The notes below the pieces were generated by a model. It saw nothing but the letters and a program-made list of their open reading frames with translations. It was not told the origin of the DNA and did no database searches. From a bacterium C-53 (lineage in GTDB: Bacteria > Bacillota > Clostridia > Lachnospirales > Lachnospiraceae), in contig RAZD01000007.1 in the NCBI GenBank assembly GCA_003612525.1, positions 1-64,000 on the forward strand: 64,000 nucleotides of DNA, in the 5' to 3' direction. Both the position numbers and the translations under genes were made by a program. Positions 16,742 through 25,829 of the stretch are shown piece after piece; positions within the stretch are counted from its first letter, which is position 1; every line of letters starts with the position of its first letter.

Positions 16742-18067
16742 TTATTCTAAGATGCCAAGCGTGGCCTCAAAGTTCACTTCCGTATACTCACCCATAGCAA
16801 AACGCATAACGGTAATCACAGCATTATCCCCCGGGCGGCTCTTATCCATCGCAGTTTTAAAATCATTAAAATTCGTAATCTCCATTGTACCAAATTTTAT
16901 AATCACATCACCACTTTGAATCCCGGCATCCATAGCCGGAGAATCCATGACAATCTCTGTCACATAAGCTCCCTGTGGTATACCAAGCTCCTCCTTTGCA
17001 ACATCCGTCACATCCGTTCCAAGAATACCAAGCCTAGCCCTGTCCTGACCATTCAGCAGTTTTGCAATACTGTCTTTCAAATCGGAAATCGAATATGCCG
17101 TAATCAGATTTTCTCTGTCCGTACTATGGTAATTTTGTGTAATGATACCAAGAACCTCGCCTGCCAGATTAATGATAACGCCTGTCGCCTGCTTACTTCC
17201 ATAGATATCCGTCGTAATTAAATTTACATCCGTATCCGTAAGCTGTTTTTTATCCGTTGAGGAGGTAATCAGTCCATACGCAACGGAAGCCTGAGTCCCC
17301 AGCGGACTGCCAATCGCAATAACAGATTTCCCTACAATGCCAGGTGATCTCGAACTTCCCAAAACTGCCATTGTAATCGAATCCTGCGTCTGTTCAGATA
17401 TCTCACTGAGATCAACGCCAATCACAGCAAGCCCCGTATTACTGTCATACTTATACAACACGGCTTCCGCAGTCATATGGTCTGCAAATTCCACACTGAT
17501 ATGCTGCGCTCTGTCCGTTACACTCTTATTTACAAGAATCAGTAGCTGTTTCCCATTATCCGCAACAATCAGCCCCGCCGCCTGATTCGTGTTCTGGTAT
17601 GTATTCTGGAACCAGTCGACATCGGACGTTACTCCTGTAACACTCACAATTGATTTCTCAGCCTCCGTTGCGACACCACGCAGAGATGCGAAAAGATTCT
17701 CATAATCCTCAACCGACATTTCCACTCTCTCTACAATCTTATTGATCACCTGTTCCGGTTCCTGCTCCTTTGTTTCCTCTGCCGTATTCGAAGAAACCGC
17801 CTCATTTTCCGATACGGCAGGAGCATCCTCCTCAATCGGCAGCTTCACCTCTTCGGTCCGCTCTGGGTATAAAATATCTTCCATATAATGATTACCGACC
17901 GTAAAAACAACTGCCGCAACCAAACCAAATAAGACTGCCAGCAAGAAAGTAACAAACGTTCTTACTGCCAGCCGTCTTTTATTCAGCGGCTTATCCTTTA
18001 TTTTTTCCTTAATGAAAGTGAAATCTTCCTCGGAATGACTTTCAACCGGATTCTTTTGCTCGTCCAT
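16742..18067 (-). CDS. HtrA/DegP-like pseudoprotease with PDZ domain
   Basis: A 441-residue membrane-anchored protein: cytoplasmic tail (1-32), one TM helix (about 36-58), an acidic linker (about 65-108), a trypsin-like S1C domain (about 130-335) and a PDZ domain (about 345-425). The S1C fold is recognisable (AAGLIVADNG, SVIAIGSPLG, NLAGEVLGIITQ), but all three catalytic residues are absent. The TNxHV position reads VNKSV (S182 for His), the TDLAV position reads TGLAV (G212 for Asp), and the GNSGGALVN position reads QATGVIIN (A294 for Ser). It probably acts as a scaffold or sensor and not as a protease. It is first in the operon with yhaM-like and rlmD and divergent from mutS2. Confidence 0.85.
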   Translation of the reverse strand: MDEQKNPVESHSEEDFTFIKEKIKDKPLNKRRLAVRTFVTFLLAVLFGLVAAVVFTVGNHYMEDILYPERTEEVKLPIEEDAPAVSENEAVSSNTAEETKEQEPEQVINKIVERVEMSVEDYENLFASLRGVATEAEKSIVSVTGVTSDVDWFQNTYQNTNQAAGLIVADNGKQLLILVNKSVTDRAQHISVEFADHMTAEAVLYKYDSNTGLAVIGVDLSEISEQTQDSITMAVLGSSRSPGIVGKSVIAIGSPLGTQASVAYGLITSSTDKKQLTDTDVNLITTDIYGSKQATGVIINLAGEVLGIITQNYHSTDRENLITAYSISDLKDSIAKLLNGQDRARLGILGTDVTDVAKEELGIPQGAYVTEIVMDSPAMDAGIQSGDVIIKFGTMEITNFNDFKTAMDKSRPGDNAVITVMRFAMGEYTEVNFEATLGILE

Positions 18068-18080
18068 ACCAAGTATCTCC

Positions 18081-18109
18081 TTTTCATAAGTTTTATTATA
18101 TTGTATAAT
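18081..18109 (+). promoter_or_regulatory. Promoter for mutS2
   Basis: TTTTCA (18081-18086), a 17-bp spacer and a consensus TATAAT (18104-18109) lie about 60 bp upstream of the mutS2 start. Confidence 0.6.
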
Positions 18110-18171
18110 AGCTTCATAGTAAATACTTTCTTAATAGAACAAGCTTGAAAAAGCCTTAGAAATGGAGAAAA

Positions 18172-20574
18172 ATGAACGAAAAAGTCTTACATGTATTAGA
18201 ATATGAAAAAATAAAAACCATGCTTGCGGAAAATGCATCTTCTCCCGGCGGAAAAAAACTATGCACAGATATGATGCCAACGTCAGATATAAACGAAATT
18301 ATGCAAAAACAAATGGAAACTGCCGACGCAGTAAGCCGTATTTTTGCCAAAGGCTCTGTGTCCTTTTCCGGAGTACGCAATATACTTGCTTCCATGCGTC
18401 ATCTTGAGGCAGGCGGTACGCTCTCCATTGAAGAGCTTCTGCAAACTGCATCTTTGCTGGAAGTTACAAACCGGATTAAAACATATGGAAGAAAAGACCG
18501 CGAAATTCCCGGAGACAGACATGAGACCGATAGTGAAACAATACCACGCGACACTCTGTCCGATTATTTTGACGGCCTGGAGCCCATTACACCGCTTTCT
18601 ATGGAAATCAGGCGTTGTATCCTTTCGGAAGATGAAATCGCTGACGACGCCAGCAGCAATCTGAAACAGTTAAGACGCAATATGAAACTCACAAACGACA
18701 AAATCCACAGCCAGCTCACTTCTATGGTGAATGGTAGTCTGCGCACGTATCTGCAGGATGCAGTGATTACTATGCGTAATGACCGATATTGTATCCCCGT
18801 AAAGGCGGAATACAAAGGGCAAGTCCCCGGTATGATTCATGACCAGTCTTCTACAGGGTCGACTCTGTTCATTGAGCCTTCCGCCGTTGTAAAATTAAAC
18901 AATGATCTGAAAGAAATTCAGTTAAAAGAAGAACAGGAAATTCTTGTAATCCTGGCACGGTTAAGCAGCGAAGCCGGCGAACACAGGGAATCCATCCTGT
19001 ATAATTATCAGATTCTGACCGAACTTGACTTTATTTTTGCCCGTGCGAAACTAGCTATTGCGCAAAACGCCACAGCGCCCGTATATAATGAAGACGGAAT
19101 CATCAATATCCGCGGCGGACGCCACCCGCTGCTTGATAAGAAGAAAGCAGTTCCGATTGATATTCGTCTTGGAAACGAATTCGATCTTCTGATTGTCACC
19201 GGACCAAATACCGGCGGAAAGACCGTCTCACTCAAAACAGCAGGACTCCTCTCACTGATGGGACAGTCAGGCCTCCATATCCCGGCAAAAGACCGCTCTG
19301 AACTTAGTATTTTTTCGGAAATCTATGCCGATATCGGAGACGAGCAAAGCATTGAACAAAGTCTCTCAACCTTTTCATCACATATGAAGAACATTGTGCA
19401 CATCTTAAAGCACGCAGACCGGAAGTCACTCTGCCTCTTCGATGAACTTGGAGCAGGAACCGATCCCACCGAAGGAGCCGCACTTGCAATTGCCGTACTT
19501 TCCCATCTTCATGAGCAGGGAATCCGCGCTATGGCCACAACCCACTACAGCGAGCTGAAGGTCTATGCGCTGTCCACAGCCGGCGTCGAAAATGCCTGCT
19601 GTGAATTTGACGTCGAAACACTTCGCCCCACCTACCGCCTTCTGATCGGCGTTCCGGGCAAAAGCAACGCGTTTGCGATTTCAAGTAAATTAGGGCTTCC
19701 AGAATTTATTATTGAAAAGGCAAAAAATAACATCAGCGAATCAGACGAAAGTTTTGAAGATCTGCTCGCAAACCTAGAGCAGAGCCGTGTCACAATTGAA
19801 AAAGAGCAGCTTGAAATTGAAGAATATAAAAAAGAAATTTCAACGCTGAAAACAAAGCTTGAAAACAAGCAGACACGCATTGATGAAAGCCGTGAGAAAA
19901 TCCTTGCAAAAGCGCGCGAAGAAGCAAGAGCGATTCTTCAGGAAGCCAAAGATACGGCAGACGAAACCATACGCCATTTCCGAAAATATGGTGATCTTGA
20001 TGCCATAAGAGAAATGGAAAAAGACCGGACAAAACTCCGGGAAAAAATCACCAAAAATGACCGGACCTCTCAGAACATTCAGAAAAATACCCATGCGGTC
20101 ATTCAGCCAAAAGACCTGAAGCTTGGCGATTCCGTCAAAGTTCTGACAATGAATGTCCGGGGAACCGTAAGTTCGCTTCCGGATTCAAAAGGGAACCTGT
20201 TCGTACAATGCGGAATCCTTCGAACACAAGTAAATTATAAAGACCTGATTCTTCTGGATGAGGAAGTCATTTCCGCCCCGAATATGAAACGTACAGGTTC
20301 CGGAAAAGTAAAAATGCAGAAAACCGCTTCTATTTCCGTTGAAATCAATCTTATTGGGAAGACAGTGGATGAAGCAATCGCAGAACTTGATAAATATCTG
20401 GATGATGCCTACCTGTCCCATCTTCCAAGCGTACGAATTGTTCATGGAAAAGGCACGGGAGCTTTGAGAAATGCCGTTCAGAAACACTTAAAACGTGTCA
20501 AATATGTAAAAGAATTCCATCTTGCCGCATTCGGAGAAGGTGACGCAGGCGTCACAATTGCAACCTTTAAGTAA
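18172..20574 (+). CDS. mutS2: MutS2 DNA/ribosome surveillance ATPase
   Basis: This 800-residue MutS2 protein has core and clamp helices in the first 330 residues and an ABC-type ATPase with Walker A GPNTGGKT (about 344-351) and Walker B/signature LFDELGAGTDPTEG (about 423-436). A long coiled coil (about 515-620) leads to a C-terminal Smr nuclease domain (about 722-800) with HGKGTGALR. It lacks the MutS mismatch-recognition domain, as all MutS2 do. MutS2 limits homologous recombination and, in Bacillus, splits collided ribosomes. The Smr LDLRG motif reads INLIG here, while HGKGTG is intact. The start is ATG 18172 with GGAGA upstream. Confidence 0.95.
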   Translation: MNEKVLHVLEYEKIKTMLAENASSPGGKKLCTDMMPTSDINEIMQKQMETADAVSRIFAKGSVSFSGVRNILASMRHLEAGGTLSIEELLQTASLLEVTNRIKTYGRKDREIPGDRHETDSETIPRDTLSDYFDGLEPITPLSMEIRRCILSEDEIADDASSNLKQLRRNMKLTNDKIHSQLTSMVNGSLRTYLQDAVITMRNDRYCIPVKAEYKGQVPGMIHDQSSTGSTLFIEPSAVVKLNNDLKEIQLKEEQEILVILARLSSEAGEHRESILYNYQILTELDFIFARAKLAIAQNATAPVYNEDGIINIRGGRHPLLDKKKAVPIDIRLGNEFDLLIVTGPNTGGKTVSLKTAGLLSLMGQSGLHIPAKDRSELSIFSEIYADIGDEQSIEQSLSTFSSHMKNIVHILKHADRKSLCLFDELGAGTDPTEGAALAIAVLSHLHEQGIRAMATTHYSELKVYALSTAGVENACCEFDVETLRPTYRLLIGVPGKSNAFAISSKLGLPEFIIEKAKNNISESDESFEDLLANLEQSRVTIEKEQLEIEEYKKEISTLKTKLENKQTRIDESREKILAKAREEARAILQEAKDTADETIRHFRKYGDLDAIREMEKDRTKLREKITKNDRTSQNIQKNTHAVIQPKDLKLGDSVKVLTMNVRGTVSSLPDSKGNLFVQCGILRTQVNYKDLILLDEEVISAPNMKRTGSGKVKMQKTASISVEINLIGKTVDEAIAELDKYLDDAYLSHLPSVRIVHGKGTGALRNAVQKHLKRVKYVKEFHLAAFGEGDAGVTIATFK

Positions 20575-20609
20575 TGTCATTCACGAATAAACGCGAAAAA
20601 GGAGAAGAA

Positions 20610-21323
20610 ATGGTAGAAAAACAGAAAATTTTGATTGTAGATGATGATAATAATATAGCTGAACTGATCTCCCTGTACTTTACAAAAGAGTGTTTTGACA
20701 CAATGATTGTAAATGACGGAGAAAGCGCACTAAAGGCCTTTAAAAGCTTTTCCCCTAATTTAATATTACTTGACCTCATGCTGCCCGGCATAGACGGATA
20801 CCAGGTATGCCGTGAAATCAGAATGAAATCGCAAGTTCCGATTATTATGCTTTCCGCGAAAGGAGAAGTCTTTGACAAGGTACTCGGCCTTGAGCTTGGG
20901 GCCGATGACTATATGGAAAAACCATTTGATTCAAAAGAACTTGTCGCGCGTGCAAAAGCAGTTTTGCGCCGCTACCAGCCGGCCCCTGCTCCGGCCCCCG
21001 CTCCGGCCGTATCCGGCATAAAATGTGTGGAATATCCCGACCTGGTCATCAATCAGACAAACTATTCCGTAATGTATTACGGACAATCCGTTGATATGCC
21101 TCCGAAGGAACTGGAACTGCTCTATTTCCTCGCTTCCTCTCCCAACCAGGTCTTTACAAGAGAACAGCTTTTAGATCATATCTGGGGTTATGAATACATT
21201 GGCGATACCCGGACAGTTGATGTGCACATCAAACGTCTTCGGGAAAAAATCAAAGACCACAGTGCATGGCGTATTTCCACAGTCTGGGGAATCGGCTATA
21301 AATTTGAAACATCAGTAAGATAA
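20610..21323 (+). CDS. OmpR/PhoB-family response regulator
   Basis: A 237-residue regulator with a receiver domain (about 4-120; DDD at 11-13, phosphorylation site D55 in LLDLMLPG, switch lysine in MLSAKGE) and a winged-helix output domain (about 145-237; DHIWGYEYIGDTRTVDVHIK). A proline-alanine linker (PAPAPAPAPA) joins them. The better start is ATG 20610, with AAGGAG 7 nt upstream; ATG 20574 overlaps the mutS2 stop. The histidine kinase gene follows after 25 bp, so they form a pair. The regulon is unknown. Confidence 0.92.
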   Translation: MVEKQKILIVDDDNNIAELISLYFTKECFDTMIVNDGESALKAFKSFSPNLILLDLMLPGIDGYQVCREIRMKSQVPIIMLSAKGEVFDKVLGLELGADDYMEKPFDSKELVARAKAVLRRYQPAPAPAPAPAVSGIKCVEYPDLVINQTNYSVMYYGQSVDMPPKELELLYFLASSPNQVFTREQLLDHIWGYEYIGDTRTVDVHIKRLREKIKDHSAWRISTVWGIGYKFETSVR

Positions 21324-21348
21324 GTAAAAGCAAAGGAGTATTTTCATC

Positions 21349-22767
21349 ATGCAGATGAAAAAAACGTTATATTGGAAATTTATAGCGGTCTATCTTCTCT
21401 TTGGCTTATGCGGTTTTATATCAATTGCCACACTGACGTCCGTCCTTACCTTAAATCATCTGACAAAGGAAAAGGCAGACGCATTATATAAAGAAGCAAC
21501 GCTTGTCGCCGGAAGCTATGCAAAAGGTATTTATCAAGGAGATATTACCGTGGACGCGGCAAAGTCGCAGCTTCGGGCCATTGATACCTACATCTCCGCT
21601 CCTATCTGGATTATTGATAATTCAGGGAGAGTAACATTAAATTCCAGAGAAGATATTCCCGAAGATCAGCCCGTCATTATCAAAGATTTTAATCCTGCTT
21701 CCGGGAAATATTATATGACAGGAAATTTTTACGAACAGTTTCAGGAAGAAACCCTCAGCGTTTTTTCCCCGATTACTTCCAAATTCAAAGTAAACGGATA
21801 TGTGGTGATTCATACTTCAATGGAAAGTATCAAGAAATCCCGCGACCAGCTGCTGAATATTTCCTATATCACGATGGCAATCATATTCCTCTTATCTCTG
21901 CTGATCCTTATTGTCTTTACGGAATTCGTATATATTCCACTCCGGAAAATTACAACCGCAACCGAGGAATACGCAAATGGCAATATGGATTATAAGCTTG
22001 ATATTGAACGAAATGACGAAATGGGATATCTTGCGGGCACCCTGAATTATATGGCAAGCGAAATTGCCCGTTCCGAAGATAACCAGAAGAAATTTATTGC
22101 AAATGTATCACATGATTTCCGCTCTCCACTGACTTCTATAAAAGGATACCTGGAGGCTATGATTGATGGCACAATTCCCCCGGAAATGAATGAAAAGTAT
22201 CTGAATATCGTGCTGAATGAGACAGACCGCCTTACCAAACTCACGAACAGCCTTCTTCAGTTAAATAACCTGAATGTCAAAGGAATCCTACTTGATAAAT
22301 CAGATTTTGATATTAACAGTGTAATTAAGAAGACCGCCGAAACATTTGAAGGCACATGCACTGCAAAACGCATTTCGATTGAACTCATACTTACTGGCGA
22401 AACGCTTCATGTTAAAGCTGATATGAGTAAAATCCAGCAAGTGCTCTATAATCTTCTGGACAATGCCATTAAATTCAGCCACCATGACAGTGTGATAAAA
22501 ATTGAAACAACAGAAAAAAATGACAAAGTGTTTGTTTCTGTCAAAGATTCCGGTATTGGCATTCCCAAAGACAGTCAGAAACTTGTATTTGACCGTTTTT
22601 ACAAAACAGATCTCTCCCGCGGAAAAGATAAAAAAGGCACCGGGCTTGGCCTTGCCATCACTAAGGAAATTATTCTGGCGCATAACGAAAATATTAATGT
22701 TATTTCTACAGAAGAGGTGGGAAGCGAATTTATTTTCACATTAACAAAATCAAAACAATATGAATGA
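21349..22767 (+). CDS. Membrane sensor histidine kinase
   Basis: A 472-residue kinase paired with the upstream regulator. TM1 lies at about 10-34, an extracytoplasmic sensor at about 35-165, TM2 at about 170-195, HAMP at about 196-250, HisKA with phospho-acceptor H255 in NVSHDFRSPLTS, and HATPase_c with LYNLLDNAIKFS, DSGIGIP and GTGLGLAI. All catalytic boxes are intact. RBS AAAGGAG stands 10 nt before ATG 21349. The ligand is unknown; architecture resembles general envelope-sensing Firmicute kinases. Confidence 0.92.
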   Translation: MQMKKTLYWKFIAVYLLFGLCGFISIATLTSVLTLNHLTKEKADALYKEATLVAGSYAKGIYQGDITVDAAKSQLRAIDTYISAPIWIIDNSGRVTLNSREDIPEDQPVIIKDFNPASGKYYMTGNFYEQFQEETLSVFSPITSKFKVNGYVVIHTSMESIKKSRDQLLNISYITMAIIFLLSLLILIVFTEFVYIPLRKITTATEEYANGNMDYKLDIERNDEMGYLAGTLNYMASEIARSEDNQKKFIANVSHDFRSPLTSIKGYLEAMIDGTIPPEMNEKYLNIVLNETDRLTKLTNSLLQLNNLNVKGILLDKSDFDINSVIKKTAETFEGTCTAKRISIELILTGETLHVKADMSKIQQVLYNLLDNAIKFSHHDSVIKIETTEKNDKVFVSVKDSGIGIPKDSQKLVFDRFYKTDLSRGKDKKGTGLGLAITKEIILAHNENINVISTEEVGSEFIFTLTKSKQYE

Positions 22768-22776
22768 TAAAATTTA

Positions 22777-22805
22777 TTGACTTGGTTTTAAAATAGCTAT
22801 ATAAT
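22777..22805 (+). promoter_or_regulatory. Promoter for tRNA-Ser
   Basis: TTGACT (22777-22782), a 17-bp spacer and a perfect TATAAT (22800-22805) sit 30 bp before the tRNA, a near-consensus sigma-A promoter. Confidence 0.8.
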
Positions 22806-22835
22806 AGTGTACTGTAAGCGGGTAATTCCGTATCA

Positions 22836-22921
22836 GGAGACGTATCGAAGTGGTCATAACGGGGCGCACTCGAAATGCGTTAGCCCTCCGGGGCACGAGG
22901 GTTCGAATCCCTCCGTCTCCG
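22836..22921 (+). tRNA. tRNA-Ser (anticodon CGA)
   Basis: The acceptor stem GGAGACG (22836-22842) pairs with CGTCTCC (22914-22920), with discriminator G at 22921. The anticodon loop CTCGAAA gives anticodon CGA (reads UCG). A long variable arm typical of tRNA-Ser follows, then the T arm GAGGG-TTCGAAT-CCCTC. CCA is not encoded. Confidence 0.95.
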
Positions 22922-22927
22922 CTTAAC

Positions 22928-22975
22928 AGGCTGTCCTGTATATTTTACTTTTAAAGTAAAACGTACAGACAGCCT
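22928..22975. terminator. Bidirectional terminator hairpin after tRNA-Ser
   Basis: AGGCTGT (22928-22934) pairs with ACAGCCT (22969-22975), continued by inner complementary segments TTTTACTTT and AAAGTAAAA. It separates the tRNA from the convergent GH43 gene. Confidence 0.7.
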
Positions 22976-22990
22976 ACTATTTATTTTATG

Positions 22991-24637
22991 TCAGTCAACC
23001 GGTTTCCTCTCATCTGCAATATACTCAAAGAAATCAAAATCCGCATAATGTTCATGCTTCACCCGGTCAGCGCAGGTCAGCCCTGCCATTGCTCCTGTGA
23101 ACTCCCCATATCTGCAATATTCATCTGAGAATTTTGTCGTATCAAAAACGCGTCCTATTTTTTCATATATCTCATTATCATAGCTCCACTCAAACCATGA
23201 TTTACGTCCTTCAATATAAAGCCTTAAATAAATCGGCCGATCTTCCACAGGAATTCTCGTATTCAGAAACTCTGTCTTTTCTCCGTTTTCAAGATAAATG
23301 ACAGACAGCGCACTCTGCCCCAGCGTTTCACTGTAATACTTTCTCAGATTGATATAATTCATATTGTCATAATATAAAATCAACCCTGCACTATGTTGAT
23401 GAACTTCAGGAACAAATTCCATCTTTGTTGTAATCCTTGCATATACACTTGTAAGCTTTCTCGCAAGAATACTCACTTTGTTCAAAGATGTCCTGGACTC
23501 CTGTCCGCGGATTCGGACATATCCCGGTCTTGCCTTCACATCTGCAAAGCGATCTGGCATAATACGCGGCGCATAATAATAATTTCCCAATTCTCCGTTG
23601 TTAAAATCATCAAATTCAGGAATGCCCGGCATTGTAACCTCCGGCAGAGAGCTTTCCGGTACCTCCATCTTTGCCAGATTACTGTCATCTGCCATACGAA
23701 GCCATCCGTCCTGCGTCCACTCCATTTTCTGAATCGCTGTTTCACGCCCCAGTACGCATCGCAATTCCGGCACAAACGGCCTCGCACACAGATGCACAAG
23801 ATACGTTTCCCCTGTGGGCAGGTCTACATAACTCCCATGTCCGGACTTCTGCAATATGGAATTCGGGTTATAATACTTCGGTTTCAGATGGTCCGGGTCC
23901 TGCCTCTCGTAAGATTCGCCCGGACTGCTTGTCACGATAGGATTCTTCGGGTCCTTTTCATAAGGTCCCCATACATTTTCAGAACGTCCCATTGTCACAC
24001 AGTGGTTATACCCCGTACCGCCTTCCGCACACATTATATAATAATATCTTCCCTTTTTCGTCAAATGCGGCGCCTCAATACATCCGCGGTCCGTACCGCC
24101 GCGCCACATCCTCTGCGGATACCCTATAATCGCCTTCTTTTCAGCATCGTACTCCACCATACAGATAGCGCCCGGTTTCTCGTAACCTTCTCTTGTCTCC
24201 CATTCCAGTGAAACCACGTATTTTTTGCCGTTTGAATCATGAAACATAGATGCATCGAACCCGGAAGAATGCAGGTATACCGGACGGCTCCAGGGTCCGC
24301 GTATATCCTTTGACGTAATCACATAATTATCTACGTCAAAATACCGGGCATTCATAGAATTCATTACACCATACACCACATAAAACAGATCTTCCGCCTC
24401 ACAATAAGTCAAACACGGCGCCCAGATTCCTTTTGCACTGGGAAGTTTCTTTAAATCCACTTCCACATCGTCTGTCAATACATGGGTATACAGCTCCCAG
24501 TTTTTCATATCTCTTGAATGATACACCGGAATTCCCGGAAACCATTCAAAGGTAGAAACCGCCACATAATAATCATCCCCTTTCCTGCAAATACAGGGGT
24601 CCGGATGAAATCCCGGAAAAATTGGATTCTGAATCAT
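22991..24637 (-). CDS. GH43 beta-xylosidase-type glycosidase
   Basis: A 548-residue intracellular enzyme (no signal peptide). The N-terminal five-bladed propeller (about 1-320) carries the GH43 triad: base D13 in GFHPDPCI, D128 in GFDASMF and general acid E188 in GCIEAPHL. A C-terminal beta-sandwich (about 340-545) is typical of xylan 1,4-beta-xylosidases of subfamilies 10-12. The start is ATG 24637, with AAGGAGG 8 nt upstream; an in-frame start at 24703 lies inside the previous gene. It is last in an operon with GH5 and a GPH symporter, so it probably trims imported xylo- or arabino-oligosaccharides. Exact specificity cannot be read from the sequence. Confidence 0.88.
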   Translation of the reverse strand: MIQNPIFPGFHPDPCICRKGDDYYVAVSTFEWFPGIPVYHSRDMKNWELYTHVLTDDVEVDLKKLPSAKGIWAPCLTYCEAEDLFYVVYGVMNSMNARYFDVDNYVITSKDIRGPWSRPVYLHSSGFDASMFHDSNGKKYVVSLEWETREGYEKPGAICMVEYDAEKKAIIGYPQRMWRGGTDRGCIEAPHLTKKGRYYYIMCAEGGTGYNHCVTMGRSENVWGPYEKDPKNPIVTSSPGESYERQDPDHLKPKYYNPNSILQKSGHGSYVDLPTGETYLVHLCARPFVPELRCVLGRETAIQKMEWTQDGWLRMADDSNLAKMEVPESSLPEVTMPGIPEFDDFNNGELGNYYYAPRIMPDRFADVKARPGYVRIRGQESRTSLNKVSILARKLTSVYARITTKMEFVPEVHQHSAGLILYYDNMNYINLRKYYSETLGQSALSVIYLENGEKTEFLNTRIPVEDRPIYLRLYIEGRKSWFEWSYDNEIYEKIGRVFDTTKFSDEYCRYGEFTGAMAGLTCADRVKHEHYADFDFFEYIADERKPVD

Positions 24638-24638
24638 C

Positions 24639-25829
24639 TCATGCGCCTCCTTTTCTATCATTTTTTTCTGACGGAAACCAGCCAAAATCAATACACCGAC
24701 CAAAATCCCAACTGTCCCATCCTGTCCATCCCGGATCGTTTACCGTATCTGTCAGCAGCTTATAACTCCAGTAAAAATACCCACTGCCCTTCTCCCATGC
24801 CGCAAGCTGAGCCTCCGCCACATCGCGGTAAATTTCCCTCTTTCCCTCAGATGTCAATATCTGCGCATCCGTTCCCTTCACACCATTCAGCACAGACTGT
24901 CCACCCTTTGTATCATGACCGCATGCCTTCGAATTAAACAGACACCACTCACCACAAATTACAGGGAAATATTTCTGCATTTCCTCAATCTCTTTTTCAT
25001 AATGTTCTTTAATATATGCTTTGTATTCCTCCACCGTCTGCCCGCATCCGTTCGCTTCCGCCATCATCAGATACTGATGTGTATCAAGCACCACATTTTT
25101 ATATTTCTCCTCACGCATAAAATCCTTCCATGCTGTCAGTTCAAATCCGTCATGAATCACAACATACTTTTCCTCCGGCAGAAATTTGCGGATTCTTTCA
25201 TACGCTTTTTCATAAAATTTTCTTAAAAACGCTAACGTATTCGGTGCGGAACCTTCTGCCATTTCCTGGTCCACCGCCGGATAACGATTTGGCACATCCA
25301 TCATTTTCCACGCACCTTTTGTAATGGGTTCATTTAATACCTCAATCCCCCAGAGCGCCTCTCTGTTTCCATACCGCTCTGCCAGCCTCTCTAATACAGT
25401 AAGTACAAATTCTACTTCCTCCGGACACTGTGACCATTTACAGACACCGCATATGCCGCCGTTATCAAATCCGTTCTGTCCCATCGGCGCCGTATGCAAA
25501 TCAATTAAGATTTCAAGGCCATATCTCTCTGCCCAGCAAAATGCCTTATCAAGCTCCTTTACACATCCGATAAAGGGCGCCCGGTCCCCAAAGATAAAAT
25601 ATGGAACCGGAATCCTTACAGCCTCCATTCCCATTGCGCGAATTGCAACAAAATCCCGCTCTGTAATATACTCTGCACGATGGATTCCAATCCTTGCCTT
25701 ATACACCTCTTTCGAAAGCTGGCGGGGAAGATAATACTCATCCTCCGCCGTTGTCCCCTCAAAAAGCGCAGGGCTCATCCATTTTTCCAATACCAGCCAG
25801 TTTCCAAGATTAACTCCCTTCAAATTCAT
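24639..25829 (-). CDS. GH5-family glycoside hydrolase
   Basis: A 396-residue cytoplasmic GH5 enzyme of the exo-beta-glucanase/cellulase clan. It starts KGVNLGNWLVLEKWMSPALF, with LIDLHTAP mid-way, acid/base E167 in EVLNEP and nucleophile E294 in ICGEWCLF. No signal peptide is present, so it acts on imported oligosaccharides. Its start overlaps the stop of the GPH transporter gene by 4 bp, and GH43 follows immediately. Subfamily is uncertain; the N-terminal GNWLVLE style resembles exo-1,3-beta-glucanase-like members. Beta-glucan or hemicellulose fragments are likely substrates. Confidence 0.85.
   Translation of the reverse strand: MNLKGVNLGNWLVLEKWMSPALFEGTTAEDEYYLPRQLSKEVYKARIGIHRAEYITERDFVAIRAMGMEAVRIPVPYFIFGDRAPFIGCVKELDKAFCWAERYGLEILIDLHTAPMGQNGFDNGGICGVCKWSQCPEEVEFVLTVLERLAERYGNREALWGIEVLNEPITKGAWKMMDVPNRYPAVDQEMAEGSAPNTLAFLRKFYEKAYERIRKFLPEEKYVVIHDGFELTAWKDFMREEKYKNVVLDTHQYLMMAEANGCGQTVEEYKAYIKEHYEKEIEEMQKYFPVICGEWCLFNSKACGHDTKGGQSVLNGVKGTDAQILTSEGKREIYRDVAEAQLAAWEKGSGYFYWSYKLLTDTVNDPGWTGWDSWDFGRCIDFGWFPSEKNDRKGGA

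Noticed and set aside
22836-22921. tRNA-Ser as an integration site for the glycan gene block
   Set aside because: No integrase and no repeat of the tRNA 3' end was seen nearby.
23393-24211. 272-residue plus-strand frame inside the GH43 gene
   Set aside because: Antisense to a well-conserved glycosidase, no RBS, composition typical of a shadow frame.
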